A stretch of 64,000 nt of DNA, taken from assembly GCF_051027545.1 (NCBI RefSeq), contig NZ_CP194902.1, positions 4,836,001 through 4,900,000 on the forward strand. The letters are read 5' to 3'. Positions within the stretch are counted from its first letter, which is position 1; the number at the start of each line of letters is the position of its first letter. A program made the position numbers and the translations under genes. Under the pieces are notes generated by a model. It did not search any database, had not been told where the DNA came from, and saw only the letters and a program-made list of their open reading frames with translations. This document shows, one piece after another, positions 17,151-26,768 of this stretch. The stretch comes from Methylocaldum sp002005105. Lineage in GTDB: Bacteria > Pseudomonadota > Gammaproteobacteria > Methylococcales > Methylococcaceae.

Positions 17151-17891
17151 TTGAGTTTCGTCACGAACAGTACCAAAGGCAACTTGCATACCGAAGCCCC
17201 CGCCGCCATCCATTCCGAGCGACCGCTGCTGATGCTGCGCGGCGTGACTCATGGTTATCGGGAAGGCGACCGACTGCGTCCGGTGCTCCAGGGTATCGAC
17301 GGCGACATCGGCGAAGGGCGCTTCGTGGCCTTGCTGGGACAGAGCGGATCGGGGAAATCGACTCTTTTGAATCTGATCGCAGGTCTGGACGTGGCAGACT
17401 CCGGATCGATCATTGTTCGAGATCTCGATCTGAACCGACTGCGCGAACCGGAGCGAACCCTGTTCCGGCGCAGCCATATCGGCTTCGTCTATCAGTTCTT
17501 CAATCTGCTGCCGACGTTAACGGTGCTGGAAAACGTCGCCCTGCCCGCGGAATTGAACGGTTTTTCCGCCGAAGAATCCCGGCGCCGGGCAGTTACGCTG
17601 CTCGAAGAAGTCGGTTTGGCCGACCGGCAGGACAGCTATCCGGATTCGCTGTCCGGGGGCGAACAACAAAGGGTCGCCCTGGCCCGGGCGCTGGTGCACG
17701 ATCCCTCGTTGATTCTCGCCGACGAACCGACCGGCAATCTGGACAGCGCGACGGGGCGGCACATTCTGGATCTCCTCGATCACGCCGTCAGAAGGCGCGG
17801 CAAGACTTTGCTGGTCGCCACCCACAGCCGGGAAGTGGCCGAGCGCGCCGATGCGGTGTGGGAGCTGCGAGACGGCAGGCTCATATCATGA
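17151..17891 (+). CDS. ABC transporter ATP-binding protein, LolD/MacB/YbbA type
   Basis: Cytoplasmic ATPase of 246 residues that would drive the FtsX-type permease encoded next. Walker A (GQSGSGKST), the Q-loop segment FVYQFFNLLPTLTV, the signature LSGGEQQRVALARAL and Walker B (LILADEPTGNLD) are all present. The loop and order are those of the LolD/MacB group, which moves lipoproteins, peptides or other envelope substrates rather than importing solutes. The start is uncertain: TTG 17151 lies seven bases after the inverted-repeat element, and ATG 17232 (MLRGVTHGY) is an alternative close to the first conserved strand. Its stop overlaps the permease start by four bases. Confidence 0.93.
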   Translation: MSFVTNSTKGNLHTEAPAAIHSERPLLMLRGVTHGYREGDRLRPVLQGIDGDIGEGRFVALLGQSGSGKSTLLNLIAGLDVADSGSIIVRDLDLNRLREPERTLFRRSHIGFVYQFFNLLPTLTVLENVALPAELNGFSAEESRRRAVTLLEEVGLADRQDSYPDSLSGGEQQRVALARALVHDPSLILADEPTGNLDSATGRHILDLLDHAVRRRGKTLLVATHSREVAERADAVWELRDGRLIS

Positions 17892-20398
17892 TGACGCTGC
17901 TGAACAAAGCCAATCGCCGGCACTTTTACCGGCATCCGCTACAGCTCGTGCTGGCGATTCTGGGGATCGCCCTCGGGGTAGCGATGCTGGTTTCGGTGGA
18001 TTTGGCCGTAGAGAGTTCGCGCCGCGCCTTTCAGCTGTCGATGAGCGCGCTGACCGGCAAGACTACCCATCACATCGTCGCCGGGGCCGGACTCCTCGAT
18101 GAGACGCTTTATCCCAAGCTCAGACGGGGTTTAGGCGATGTGCCCATGGCGCCCGTCGTCGAAGGCTATGTCGCGGCGCACGATCAGACCCTGCGACTCG
18201 CCGGCTTCGACCCCTTCTCGGAAAGCCCGATACGGCAAGGGCTCACTCGATCCTCGTTCGCCGCGCTGGTCGATCTCCTGACGGAACCCGGCGCGGTGCT
18301 GATTTCCCGCATCACCGCCCAGCGGCTCAACATCGGCCTCGGCAACAACCTGACCGTGGAGATCGCGGGCACGCCGCGGACGATACGCGCGGTCGGCTAT
18401 GTCGATCCCGAGGAAAAGCCCGATCCCGCTTTGGAAGGCCTGCTGCTCGCCGACATCGCCACGGCCCAGGAGGTACTGGGCAAGATCGGCGGGCTCGACC
18501 GCATCGATCTCGTCTTGCCCGACGATCCGGGCGAACTGGAGAAGCTGCATGGCATGCTGCCCGAAAACACCGCGCTGATCGATGCCGCCGGACGAAACAC
18601 CGCAACCGCGCGCATGGCCCATGCATTCGAAATCAACCTGAAAGCCATGAGTCTGATGGCGCTGCTGGTCGGCCTTTTCCTGATCTACAACACGATGACC
18701 TTCACGGTGCTGCAACGCCGTCCGCTGCTCGCCAATCTCCGCATCGTCGGCGTCACCCGGAATCAGCTCATGAGCGAAATTTTGTTGGAATCCGGGTTGC
18801 TCGGCCTCTTCGGCAGCTTGCTCGGATTGATGCTGGGACTGGCAGCGGCTCGAGGTCTCCTGGATCAAATCACCCGCACCATCAACGACATGTATTTCGT
18901 CGTCACGGTGACCGAGTTTTCGGTCTCTCCCGCGGCTTTACTGCGCAGCCTGTCGATCGGAATCTCGGCCTCGGTATTGGCGGCATTGCCCGCCGCCCTG
19001 GATGCGGCTTCGACCCGGCCGGTCCGCGCCCAGCGCCGCTCCGGCCTGGAACAGAGCGTGCGCCGGTGGCTCCCAAAATTGACTTTATTGGGGATAGCAA
19101 GCGGAATCCTCGGAGTCTTCCTCCTGAACTGGCCGGCGGCCGGTCTGATTACGTCGATAGTCGGGATCTTCCTGCTGGCGGGGGCTTATGCGCTCTTTAT
19201 CCCCGCAGCGATGCTGGACCTCACCAGACTGTGTCCGCGCACCGCCAGGCCAATCGTCCGCCTGGCCATCCGAGGTACGTCCGCCGCTTTGAGCCGAACC
19301 GGTTTGGCGACGGCGGCATTGAGCATTTCGGTAGCCGTCGCCATCGGCGTCGGCATGATGGTGGAGAGCTTTCGCTTCACCATTGCCGATTGGCTGCAAC
19401 AACTGCTTCAGGCCGATCTTTACGTGGCCCGTCCCACGGAAACCGGCATCGCGAGCGAACCCTTGCCCTCATCCCTGCTGGAGGACGCCGTTCGCTTGCC
19501 CGGCATCGCGGGCTTCAGCCTCGGACGCCGGACCTTCGCCGAATCCTCAGTCGGCCGCATCGAGCTCCTGGCGTTTCAGCCGGCTTACCCGGAGCGGCCG
19601 GCGTTCCGTTTCAAATCGGCCGACGATCGGACGGTTTGGAAGCGGTTTATGGCCGAGCCGGTCGTCATCGTTTCCGAACCTTTTGCCACGCGGCACGGGC
19701 TGGGAGCCGGCGATTCCTTAATGTTGAGCACGTCACGAGGTCCGAAGCCGTTTGTCATCGCCGGAGTCTTTTTCGATTACCGCTCGGATCAGGGACTCGC
19801 AGTCCTGCGACGGGACTTGTATGCGAACCTTTGGAACGATACCGGCGTAACCTCGCTCGGCCTTTATCTCGCAAGCGGGATTACGGCAGAAGCGGTAAAA
19901 GCGAAAATACAGGACCTGACTCGGCAACCCGGCACCGTGCTGATCCGTTCGAATATCGAAATCCGGCAAGCCTCGATGGAGTTTTTCGAACGCACCTTCG
20001 CCGTCACCCATGTGCTGCGCCTCCTCGCCGTCGGGGTCGCGCTGATCGGGATCCTGAGCGCGCTGCTGGCGATACAGCTCGAACGGACGCGGGAATTCGC
20101 CGTGCTGCGATCGCTGGGAATGACGCCGCGGCAACTGATCGGCCTCGTGCTCACGCAAACCGGTTTTCTGGGCCTTTGCGCCGGGGTTCTTGCACTGCCC
20201 CTGGGGTTCGCCCTGGCCATGGCACTGGTCAAGGTCATCAACCTTCGGTCTTTCGGCTGGAGCATGGATTTGGCGGTTTCCGGCGTGGAGCTGTGGCAAG
20301 CGCCGCTTCTTTCGATTACCGCGGCGTTGATCGCCGGACTCTATCCGGCATGGAGGGCAAGCAGACTAACTCCGGCCTTGGCGTTGAGGGAGGAATAA
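17888..20398 (+). CDS. FtsX-like ABC transporter permease, duplicated-domain type (YbbP-like)
   Basis: Inner-membrane permease of 836 residues. An N-terminal membrane segment (residues about 17-35) is followed by a periplasmic MacB-type domain, a first FtsX core of three segments near 250-390, two more membrane segments near 400-460, a second periplasmic region, and a C-terminal FtsX core ending LYPAWRASRLTPALALREE. Two FtsX cores in one chain is the YbbP-type layout. With the ATPase upstream it would form an exporter or mechanotransmission complex in the envelope; the substrate is unknown. Start ATG 17888 was chosen for the ATGA overlap; a longer frame from 17858 lies in the ATPase gene. It is convergent with the next gene, with a six-base gap. 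Confidence 0.92.
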   Translation: MMTLLNKANRRHFYRHPLQLVLAILGIALGVAMLVSVDLAVESSRRAFQLSMSALTGKTTHHIVAGAGLLDETLYPKLRRGLGDVPMAPVVEGYVAAHDQTLRLAGFDPFSESPIRQGLTRSSFAALVDLLTEPGAVLISRITAQRLNIGLGNNLTVEIAGTPRTIRAVGYVDPEEKPDPALEGLLLADIATAQEVLGKIGGLDRIDLVLPDDPGELEKLHGMLPENTALIDAAGRNTATARMAHAFEINLKAMSLMALLVGLFLIYNTMTFTVLQRRPLLANLRIVGVTRNQLMSEILLESGLLGLFGSLLGLMLGLAAARGLLDQITRTINDMYFVVTVTEFSVSPAALLRSLSIGISASVLAALPAALDAASTRPVRAQRRSGLEQSVRRWLPKLTLLGIASGILGVFLLNWPAAGLITSIVGIFLLAGAYALFIPAAMLDLTRLCPRTARPIVRLAIRGTSAALSRTGLATAALSISVAVAIGVGMMVESFRFTIADWLQQLLQADLYVARPTETGIASEPLPSSLLEDAVRLPGIAGFSLGRRTFAESSVGRIELLAFQPAYPERPAFRFKSADDRTVWKRFMAEPVVIVSEPFATRHGLGAGDSLMLSTSRGPKPFVIAGVFFDYRSDQGLAVLRRDLYANLWNDTGVTSLGLYLASGITAEAVKAKIQDLTRQPGTVLIRSNIEIRQASMEFFERTFAVTHVLRLLAVGVALIGILSALLAIQLERTREFAVLRSLGMTPRQLIGLVLTQTGFLGLCAGVLALPLGFALAMALVKVINLRSFGWSMDLAVSGVELWQAPLLSITAALIAGLYPAWRASRLTPALALREE

Positions 20399-20404
20399 TG
20401 GTCG

Positions 20405-21223
20405 TCAAGGCTTACCCGCGTCCAAATCCTCGACCTTGAGAAAAATCCTGTTTTGCTGGCTGCGGGTGGAATAGCTTCGGCTGGCGAGCCCGCTTTCTTC
20501 GCGGACGGACGTTTCCACTTGTCCGCCGATCTCGACCCATTCGCCGAGCGCGGCCCGTATTACCGTGTGTGCGCTTTGCGTGTCGATGACGCCGAACCGG
20601 TCCCGGCTGAGCCGGTCGGACCAAGGCGACAGCTCTATGATCACCTCGCTGCCGGACAATCTGGGCGTTACCGCAAATCCGGTGGTTGCCGGCCGGTATT
20701 CGATGTTTTCGCTGTAGCCGTACCCATAGCCGTAATAGGATTGAGTCGGAACAGGGATCTGTTCTCCGACTTCGATATAGGCGGATCGCCCCTCCAGAGT
20801 CTGCAACTGTTGCGTGTGGCCGGCTGAATCGCGGCCTTCCGACTGATAAAGATGCCCGCGGATACGAATATCCGAATCGGCCGGACGGTTCAGATCGATC
20901 CGTCCGCGCAAACGCCCCTGCGCATTCAAGGTTTCCGTGGACAGATCACGGCCTTGAGTGACCGTGATCAGAAGTCTGTGCGAACTTTTATCGAGCTGCC
21001 GAACCAAGTCGCGGATTTCTTCGACCTTTCCGGGGTCGGCCTTCAGAATAAGCCGATCGCGGGCGGGGATCACGACATCGCCCGGCCCCAGCAAGGGCTG
21101 GATCAACGGCACCATCTCATCCGACGGACGGTGGAACAGTTCGATGGTCGACAAATCCTGAGCGGCGGCCGGGGCATTCGAGACTGTGACGGCGATTGCG
21201 ATAAAGGCGAGACGTAGCCACAT
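20405..21223 (-). CDS. Short secretin-like periplasmic protein
   Basis: Exported protein of 272 residues with a clear signal peptide (MWLRLAFIAIAVTVSNAPAAAQ). The first part (IELFHRPSDEMVPLIQPLL, then VEEIRDLVRQLDKSSHRLLI) matches secretin N-type modules. The second part (SAYIEVGEQIPVP, GFAVTPRLSGSEVIIELSP, HTVIRAALGEWVEIGGQ) looks like the outer-ring core of a secretin but is shorter, and the chain stops where the membrane barrel and S-domain would follow. A YGYGYGY run lies in the middle. No type II, III or IV secretion genes are next to it, and the pilus genes sit about 20 kb away, so its partner is unknown. It could be a small independent channel or a periplasmic accessory. Confidence 0.75.
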   Translation of the reverse strand: MWLRLAFIAIAVTVSNAPAAAQDLSTIELFHRPSDEMVPLIQPLLGPGDVVIPARDRLILKADPGKVEEIRDLVRQLDKSSHRLLITVTQGRDLSTETLNAQGRLRGRIDLNRPADSDIRIRGHLYQSEGRDSAGHTQQLQTLEGRSAYIEVGEQIPVPTQSYYGYGYGYSENIEYRPATTGFAVTPRLSGSEVIIELSPWSDRLSRDRFGVIDTQSAHTVIRAALGEWVEIGGQVETSVREESGLASRSYSTRSQQNRIFLKVEDLDAGKP

Positions 21224-21238
21224 ATCGGCACGAAAAGC

Positions 21239-22720
21239 TTAGGTTTCCACGTCGAGACGCAGCAAGCTGTCGGCAGTCAGGCGATCGGCCATGGCCCGAT
21301 CGTACAAATCGAGATAACGCTGAGCGCTTTGCTGCCAAGAAAAATCCTTGCTCATACCGGCTTTTTGGACCTTCTCCCGAAGCACCTTATTCTGACAAAG
21401 CACGAAACCTCGATTCAAGGCGTGGAACAAATCATCGGCGGCAGCATCGCGGAAAACCACCCCGGTAGCCCGGCCCATCGTCAGATTCGTGGCGTTGGCA
21501 TCGTCCACGGTATCCGCCAAACCGCCCACATGACGTACGACCGGCACGGCCCCGTAGCGTTGGCTGTACATCTGATTGAGACCGCAGGGCTCGAACCGGG
21601 AAGGCATCAGGAATAGGTCGGTACCGGCTTCGATCAGGTGCGCGCTCGGCTCGTCGTAACCCAGCTTGACCGCGATACGATCGGGATACAGACGTGCCCA
21701 GTGCAATAGAATCTGCTCGTATCGGGCTTCGCCGCTGCCCACGATGACGAGCTGAATGGGCATCCGAATCAGCTTGGGCAGAAGCTCGATCACGAGATCG
21801 ATGCCTTTTTGCTGAACCAAGCGCCCGACCCAAGCCATCAAAACGATCCCGTCATCCTCCGCCAGCTTGAACGCCCGCTGCAACGCCGCTTTGTTGGCCG
21901 GCCTTTTTTCCAGCGAATCGATGTCGAAATTCGTCCCAATGAAGGGATCGGTGGCCGGATTCCAAGCGTCGGCATCGATACCGTTGAGTATGCCGCTGAG
22001 CCGCTCCCGGCGATGCTTGAGCAAGCCTTCGAGTCCGGCACCGAACTCCTCTCCCTGAATCTCCTCGGCATAGTGAGGGCTCACGGTAGTGATCCGGTCG
22101 GCGAAAACCAATCCTCCTTTGATGAAGGACAACTGGTTGTAAAACTCCAGCGCCTGACTGGACCAAAATCGATTCGGCAAGCGCAGCTTGACGAAGGTTT
22201 CGTGAGGAAAGACTCCCTGATAGGCGAGATTGTGGATCGTGAAAACGGTGGCTGGCCGTCCCGGCTCGTCGCTGAGCAACGCGGGTGCCAAACCGGTTTG
22301 CCAATCGTTGCAGTGCACGATGTCGGGCTTCCATCGGAGTCCCAGCCGATTCATGGCCATCTCCACGGCAACATGGCACAACAACGAGAACCGCTCGGGA
22401 TTGTCGGGCCAGGGTTTTCCATCCGGCCCCAAATATGGATTGCCGGACCGCCCGAAGTACTGGGGATGGGCGAGCAGCCAAACCGGTACCGTCGAACCGG
22501 GCAGAACGCCTTCCAGAATGGCAATTTCGCCATCGCCGTGCAGCAGTCGGACCTGTTCGAAATGACCTGCCGCCATGGCCGAAGCATATCCCGGAAGCAG
22601 TATGCGGACATCGTGGCCTAGGCCCTTTAAGGCTATCGGCAGGCTTCCCGAGACGTCGGCGAGCCCCCCGGTCTTAATGAGCGGATACGCCTCGCTGGTG
22701 ACGAAGAGTATTTTCTTCAT
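21239..22720 (-). CDS. glgA: Glycogen synthase, ADP-glucose type
   Basis: GT5 enzyme of 493 residues that extends alpha-1,4-glucan from ADP-glucose. The N-terminal motif KTGGLADVSGSLP, containing the ADP-glucose-binding lysine, is present, as are HNLAYQGVFP, the linker region WVGRLVQQKGIDL and the C-terminal PSRFEPCGLNQMYSQRYG. Length and motifs are complete. It is translated from the same message as glgB, whose stop overlaps its ATG by four bases, and lies back to back with glgC, which supplies its substrate. An energy and carbon reserve role is well established for this pathway. Confidence 0.96.
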   Translation of the reverse strand: MKKILFVTSEAYPLIKTGGLADVSGSLPIALKGLGHDVRILLPGYASAMAAGHFEQVRLLHGDGEIAILEGVLPGSTVPVWLLAHPQYFGRSGNPYLGPDGKPWPDNPERFSLLCHVAVEMAMNRLGLRWKPDIVHCNDWQTGLAPALLSDEPGRPATVFTIHNLAYQGVFPHETFVKLRLPNRFWSSQALEFYNQLSFIKGGLVFADRITTVSPHYAEEIQGEEFGAGLEGLLKHRRERLSGILNGIDADAWNPATDPFIGTNFDIDSLEKRPANKAALQRAFKLAEDDGIVLMAWVGRLVQQKGIDLVIELLPKLIRMPIQLVIVGSGEARYEQILLHWARLYPDRIAVKLGYDEPSAHLIEAGTDLFLMPSRFEPCGLNQMYSQRYGAVPVVRHVGGLADTVDDANATNLTMGRATGVVFRDAAADDLFHALNRGFVLCQNKVLREKVQKAGMSKDFSWQQSAQRYLDLYDRAMADRLTADSLLRLDVET

Positions 22721-24996
22721 TCGGGAGGTTCCGGTTCATCCTCCTTAAGAACCTCGCAAGTCAAAACGATTCCGGCCAAAGGGGGCAGTGTAAGACTGAT
22801 GGAATACGGCCTTCCCATCCATTCCTTTGCTTCCGTGGTCACGGCGCTATTGCCGATATTACTCCCGCCGTAATGACGCGAGTCGGAATTGAAGATCTCT
22901 CGGTAGACGCCGGGCTCCGGCACGCCGATGCGATAGTTCTGCCTCGGCACCGGGGTAAAATTGAACACCATGACCGCGAACTCGTCGGAGGACCGTCGCA
23001 GATAGCTCAGAGTCGACTGAGGCGCATCGTGGCAATCGATCCATTCGAAGCCTTTTTGTTCGAAATCGAACCTATGTAACGCCGGGTTTTCCCGATAAAG
23101 GCGGTTGAGATCGCTCACCAGTTGCTTGAGTCCGCTGTGATTGGGGTACGCGAGTACATACCAGTCCAAAGCCTTGCTGAAATTCCATTCACCGCCTTGA
23201 CCGAACTCGCAGCCCATGAACAGCAGCTTCTTGCCCGGATAAGTGAACATGAAGGTGTACAGCAAACGCAGATTGGCGAAACGCTGCCAATCGTCTCCCG
23301 GCATTTTTTGCAGCATCGAACCCTTGCCGTGGACGACTTCGTCATGGGAGAACGGCAGTATGAAATTCTCCGTGAACGCGTACAGCAAGCCGAAGGTCAG
23401 CTGATCGTGATGATAATGGCGATGGATGGGGTCCTTGCTCATGTAGAGCAAGGTGTCGTGCATCCAGCCCATGTTCCATTTCATCGAAAAGCCCAACCCC
23501 CCGGTCCAGGTGGGACGGGTCACCTGCGGCCAGGCGGTGGATTCTTCGGCCATGATAAGCGTGCCTGGAAATTGCTGGTGCGTCACGGTATTGAGCTCGC
23601 GCAGAAAGGCGATCGCTTCCAGATTCTCGTTGCCGCCGTACTTGTTGGGGATCCAGTCGCCGGGTTCACGGGAATAATCCAGGTAAAGCATCGAGGCGAC
23701 CGCATCGACGCGAAGTCCGTCGAGGTGAAATTCTTCCAGCCAGAATAACGCACTGCCGATCAGAAAATTGCGGACTTCGTTTCGGCCGTAGTTGTAGATC
23801 AGCGTACCCCAGTCGCGATGTTCGCCGAGCCGCGGGTCCTCGTGTTCGTATAGCGGCGTACCGTCGAACCAGGCCAACCCGTGCGCGTCCTTCGGAAAAT
23901 GAGCGGGCACCCAGTCCAGAAAGACACCGATTCCGTTTTGATGGCAGTAATCTACGAAGTAGCGGAAATCCTCCGGAGTACCGAAACGGCTGGTGGGCGC
24001 AAAATAGCCGGTGGTTTGATAACCCCACGATCCATCGAAAGGATGCTCGGTGATCGGCAGTAATTCGATATGGCTGAAGCCCTGCTCCTTGACATAGGCC
24101 ACGAGTTGCTTGGCCAGCTCCCGGTAGTTTAGAAATTCGCCTTCGGCATCATGCCGCCAAGACCCTAAGTGGACCTCATAAACGGACATGGGCTCGTGGA
24201 GCCAATCGCGGTTCGCGCGGTGTTCCATCCAATCGTCGTCATTCCAATCGTAAGCCCGGTCGGGCACGACCAAGGAAGCGGTATTCGGGCGTAGCTCGAA
24301 CTGCCGGCCGTAAGGATCGGTTTTTAAAAGAACGGTACCCTGCTGGCGGTTGCGAATTTCGAATTTGTACAGCGTTCCGGGTTCGAGCTCGGGAATGAAT
24401 AGTTCCCACACTCCGCTGTTGCCCCGGACCCGCATCGGATGCCGCCGCCCGTCCCAGGCATTGAAATCGCCCACCACGCTGATTCTCTCCGCGTTCGGCG
24501 CCCATGTTGCGAACAGGATGCCGTCGATCCCGTCCACGGTGTGCGGATGGGCACCGAGGATACGATAGATATGCCAATGTTTGCCTTCGCCGAAAAGGTA
24601 AAGGTCGAAGTCGGAAAGCTGCGGCGGAAACGTATACGGGTCGATATGGCTTTGCGGCTGCCCCGACTTGTCCGTCCATAACAGGCGGTAATGCTCGGGA
24701 ACGGAATCATGATCCAGATGACATTCGAACACATCGGTGCCGGGAATGCGTTGCATGTCCGGGCCTCGCTCCCCGATCCGCACCGTCTCGGCTTGCGGAA
24801 CAATCGCCCGGATGACATCGCCACCCTCGGTCCGATGCCGACCCAAAACCGCAAACGGATCGTGGTGGCGCGCCAGAACGATCCGCTGCAATTCAGAATC
24901 CATCTGAGGCAAAACGCCGCCGGCTTCGTTCGCGGATTGTGTGTCGGTCGAGTTCACTTTATTTGGCCTCTGATAGTAAAATATAGCCGTTGGCAA
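22717..24996 (-). CDS. glgB: 1,4-alpha-glucan branching enzyme
   Basis: GH13 enzyme of about 759 residues that makes alpha-1,6 branches in glycogen. It has an extended N-terminal region with carbohydrate-binding module (DPFAVLGRHRTEGGDV, then FATWAPNAERISVVGDFNAW), the catalytic barrel with DGLRVDAVASMLY (nucleophile Asp), MAEESTAWPQV (acid Glu) and FSHDEVVH, and the usual C-terminal domain. The start is uncertain: ATG 24996 gives the long form, while GTG 24957 has a better ribosome site (agagg nine bases upstream). It is the first gene of the minus-strand glgBA pair and is divergent from glgC. Confidence 0.95.
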   Translation of the reverse strand: MPTAIFYYQRPNKVNSTDTQSANEAGGVLPQMDSELQRIVLARHHDPFAVLGRHRTEGGDVIRAIVPQAETVRIGERGPDMQRIPGTDVFECHLDHDSVPEHYRLLWTDKSGQPQSHIDPYTFPPQLSDFDLYLFGEGKHWHIYRILGAHPHTVDGIDGILFATWAPNAERISVVGDFNAWDGRRHPMRVRGNSGVWELFIPELEPGTLYKFEIRNRQQGTVLLKTDPYGRQFELRPNTASLVVPDRAYDWNDDDWMEHRANRDWLHEPMSVYEVHLGSWRHDAEGEFLNYRELAKQLVAYVKEQGFSHIELLPITEHPFDGSWGYQTTGYFAPTSRFGTPEDFRYFVDYCHQNGIGVFLDWVPAHFPKDAHGLAWFDGTPLYEHEDPRLGEHRDWGTLIYNYGRNEVRNFLIGSALFWLEEFHLDGLRVDAVASMLYLDYSREPGDWIPNKYGGNENLEAIAFLRELNTVTHQQFPGTLIMAEESTAWPQVTRPTWTGGLGFSMKWNMGWMHDTLLYMSKDPIHRHYHHDQLTFGLLYAFTENFILPFSHDEVVHGKGSMLQKMPGDDWQRFANLRLLYTFMFTYPGKKLLFMGCEFGQGGEWNFSKALDWYVLAYPNHSGLKQLVSDLNRLYRENPALHRFDFEQKGFEWIDCHDAPQSTLSYLRRSSDEFAVMVFNFTPVPRQNYRIGVPEPGVYREIFNSDSRHYGGSNIGNSAVTTEAKEWMGRPYSISLTLPPLAGIVLTCEVLKEDEPEPPE

Positions 24997-25070
24997 ATGC
25001 CCGAAACACCTGGGCGTTATGGTATCAAATTTGCGCCCCCAGTGGATGGCACAGTCTAAAGGAGCCTTTC

Positions 25071-26342
25071 ATGCCAGAGTCGATGCATGCGTCCCGTTTC
25101 GTCAGCCGCCTTACTAGGCATACTTTGGCTCTTATTCTGGCTGGAGGCCGCGGAACACGATTACATAAGCTGACCGAGTGGCGAGCCAAACCGGCCGTGC
25201 CTTTCGGAGGCAAATTTCGAATTATCGATTTCCCACTTTCAAATTGCATAAACTCGGGCATCAGACAAGTTGGCGTATTAACGCAATATAAAGCGGACTC
25301 GTTAATTCGGCATATTCAGCAGGGTTGGGGGTTCTTACGAGCCGAACTGGGCGAGTTTGTCGATATCCTGCCTGCCCAGCAGCGCCTTCAGGAAGCTTGG
25401 TATGCCGGGACCGCCGACGCGGTATACCAGAATTTGGATATCTTCCGCCAAAGGGACCCTGAATATATCCTGATTCTCGCCGGCGACCATGTCTACAAAA
25501 TGGATTACGGCTTGATGATGGCCTACCACGTGGAAATGCAGGCCGACTTGACCATCGGTTGCATGGAGGTGCCGCTAGCCGAGGCGAAAGCGTTCGGAGT
25601 CATGCATGTCAGTGAAGACAAACGCGTCTCCAACTTTGTCGAAAAGCCGGAAAATCCACCGCCCATGCCGAATCGGCCCGATCATGCATTGGTGTCCATG
25701 GGCATTTATGTCTTCAACACCGGCTTCTTGTTCGAACAGCTCATCAAAGATGCGGACACACCGGGTTCGAGTCACGACTTCGGCAAGGACATCATCCCCG
25801 CGGTAATTAAAAAATATCGAGTATTTGTCTATCCATTCCGCGATGTACAAAGTGGCGTACAAGCGTACTGGCGAGACGTCGGTACTGTGGACTCTTATTG
25901 GGCCTCCAACATGGAGCTGATCGGCATCGATCCCGAGCTTAACTTGTACGATAAGGATTGGCCGATTTGGACTTATCAGGCACAAACCCCGCCCGCCAAA
26001 TTCGTGTTCGACGACGACGATCGCCGTGGAATGGCGGTAGATTCCATGGTATCCGGCGGCTGTGTTATCTCCGGCGCCGAAGTCAGGCACTCGCTGCTGT
26101 TCAGCAATGTCCGCGTGAACTCGTACTCCAAGGTAAAGGATTCAGTGATATTGCCGGATGTTAACGTCGGCAGGCACTGCCGCATTACCAAAGCGATCAT
26201 CGACAAGGGCTGCCATATTCCACCGAATACCGTGATCGGGGAGAATCCGGAAGAAGATCGAAAACGGTTCTATGTCAGTCCGGGTGGCGTGGTTCTGGTG
26301 ACTCCGGACGCTCTCGGACAGCGGCTGCATTTCGCCCGTTGA
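25071..26342 (+). CDS. glgC: Glucose-1-phosphate adenylyltransferase
   Basis: Makes ADP-glucose from glucose-1-phosphate and ATP, the committed and usually allosterically controlled step of bacterial glycogen synthesis; 423 residues. The N-terminal nucleotidyltransferase loop LILAGGRGTRL and the segment WRAKPAVPFGGKFRIIDFPL are intact, and a left-handed helix of hexapeptide-like repeats forms the C-terminus. Start ATG 25071 follows a strong site (aaaggagc); a longer frame from 24990 includes non-family residues and is rejected. It is divergent from glgBA, so the roughly 75-110 bases between them must hold promoters for both sides. Confidence 0.96.
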   Translation: MPESMHASRFVSRLTRHTLALILAGGRGTRLHKLTEWRAKPAVPFGGKFRIIDFPLSNCINSGIRQVGVLTQYKADSLIRHIQQGWGFLRAELGEFVDILPAQQRLQEAWYAGTADAVYQNLDIFRQRDPEYILILAGDHVYKMDYGLMMAYHVEMQADLTIGCMEVPLAEAKAFGVMHVSEDKRVSNFVEKPENPPPMPNRPDHALVSMGIYVFNTGFLFEQLIKDADTPGSSHDFGKDIIPAVIKKYRVFVYPFRDVQSGVQAYWRDVGTVDSYWASNMELIGIDPELNLYDKDWPIWTYQAQTPPAKFVFDDDDRRGMAVDSMVSGGCVISGAEVRHSLLFSNVRVNSYSKVKDSVILPDVNVGRHCRITKAIIDKGCHIPPNTVIGENPEEDRKRFYVSPGGVVLVTPDALGQRLHFAR

Positions 26343-26768
26343 GGCTCGGTTAATCTTCCGGCTTTCTGCATTGGCGCTTAAAGCGCCATCGAAAATTATT
26401 TGATAAAAAAAGCTCTTGCGTTTTGAATGGCGCCCACATCGCTATTTCGCTCGATCTCTCCGAGATCCCCCTTAGCCAGCTAGTGTGATCGAAAAATTGC
26501 GCGCGCAATGCCCTCAAAACACCCGCGGCGAATCCCGGGCGCCCGTCGGGTGGATTGCACAGCCGTCCTCGAAAACGTATTTGCCGGAATCCCGGCAAGG
26601 AACAAATCAGCTTGATACGCCTTTTAACTTGCACTTGTCTCTTGACATCAAACCACTGTCGTCCAGCAATATCCGCGAAAAAGACGCTCCAAATCTCCAA
26701 ACATCCCGTTAAGCGCTAGCGAAAGCATATCTGGGAAAGTCCCAACTCATAGTCGTTAAGGTGGGGAA
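26343..26768. other. Intergenic region between glgC and malQ
   Basis: There is no convincing gene in these 426 bases; the one minus-strand frame (26350-26700) has shadow composition and no family resemblance. A perfect palindrome at 26372-26388 (ggcgctt, one base, aagcgcc, plus one extra pair) could end the glgC transcript, although no T-run follows directly. The DNA is AT-richer than the genes at either side. Just before malQ a strong site (aaggtgggg) precedes a TTG start. I see no other structure. Confidence 0.4.

Noticed and set aside
25760..25785. tRNA-like T-loop (gggttcgag)
   Set aside because: It lies inside glgC and has no acceptor stem or anticodon arm around it. I found no tRNA in the window.
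26350..26700. Minus-strand frame between glgC and malQ
   Set aside because: It has no ribosome site of note and shadow-like composition, and nothing in it is recognisable.
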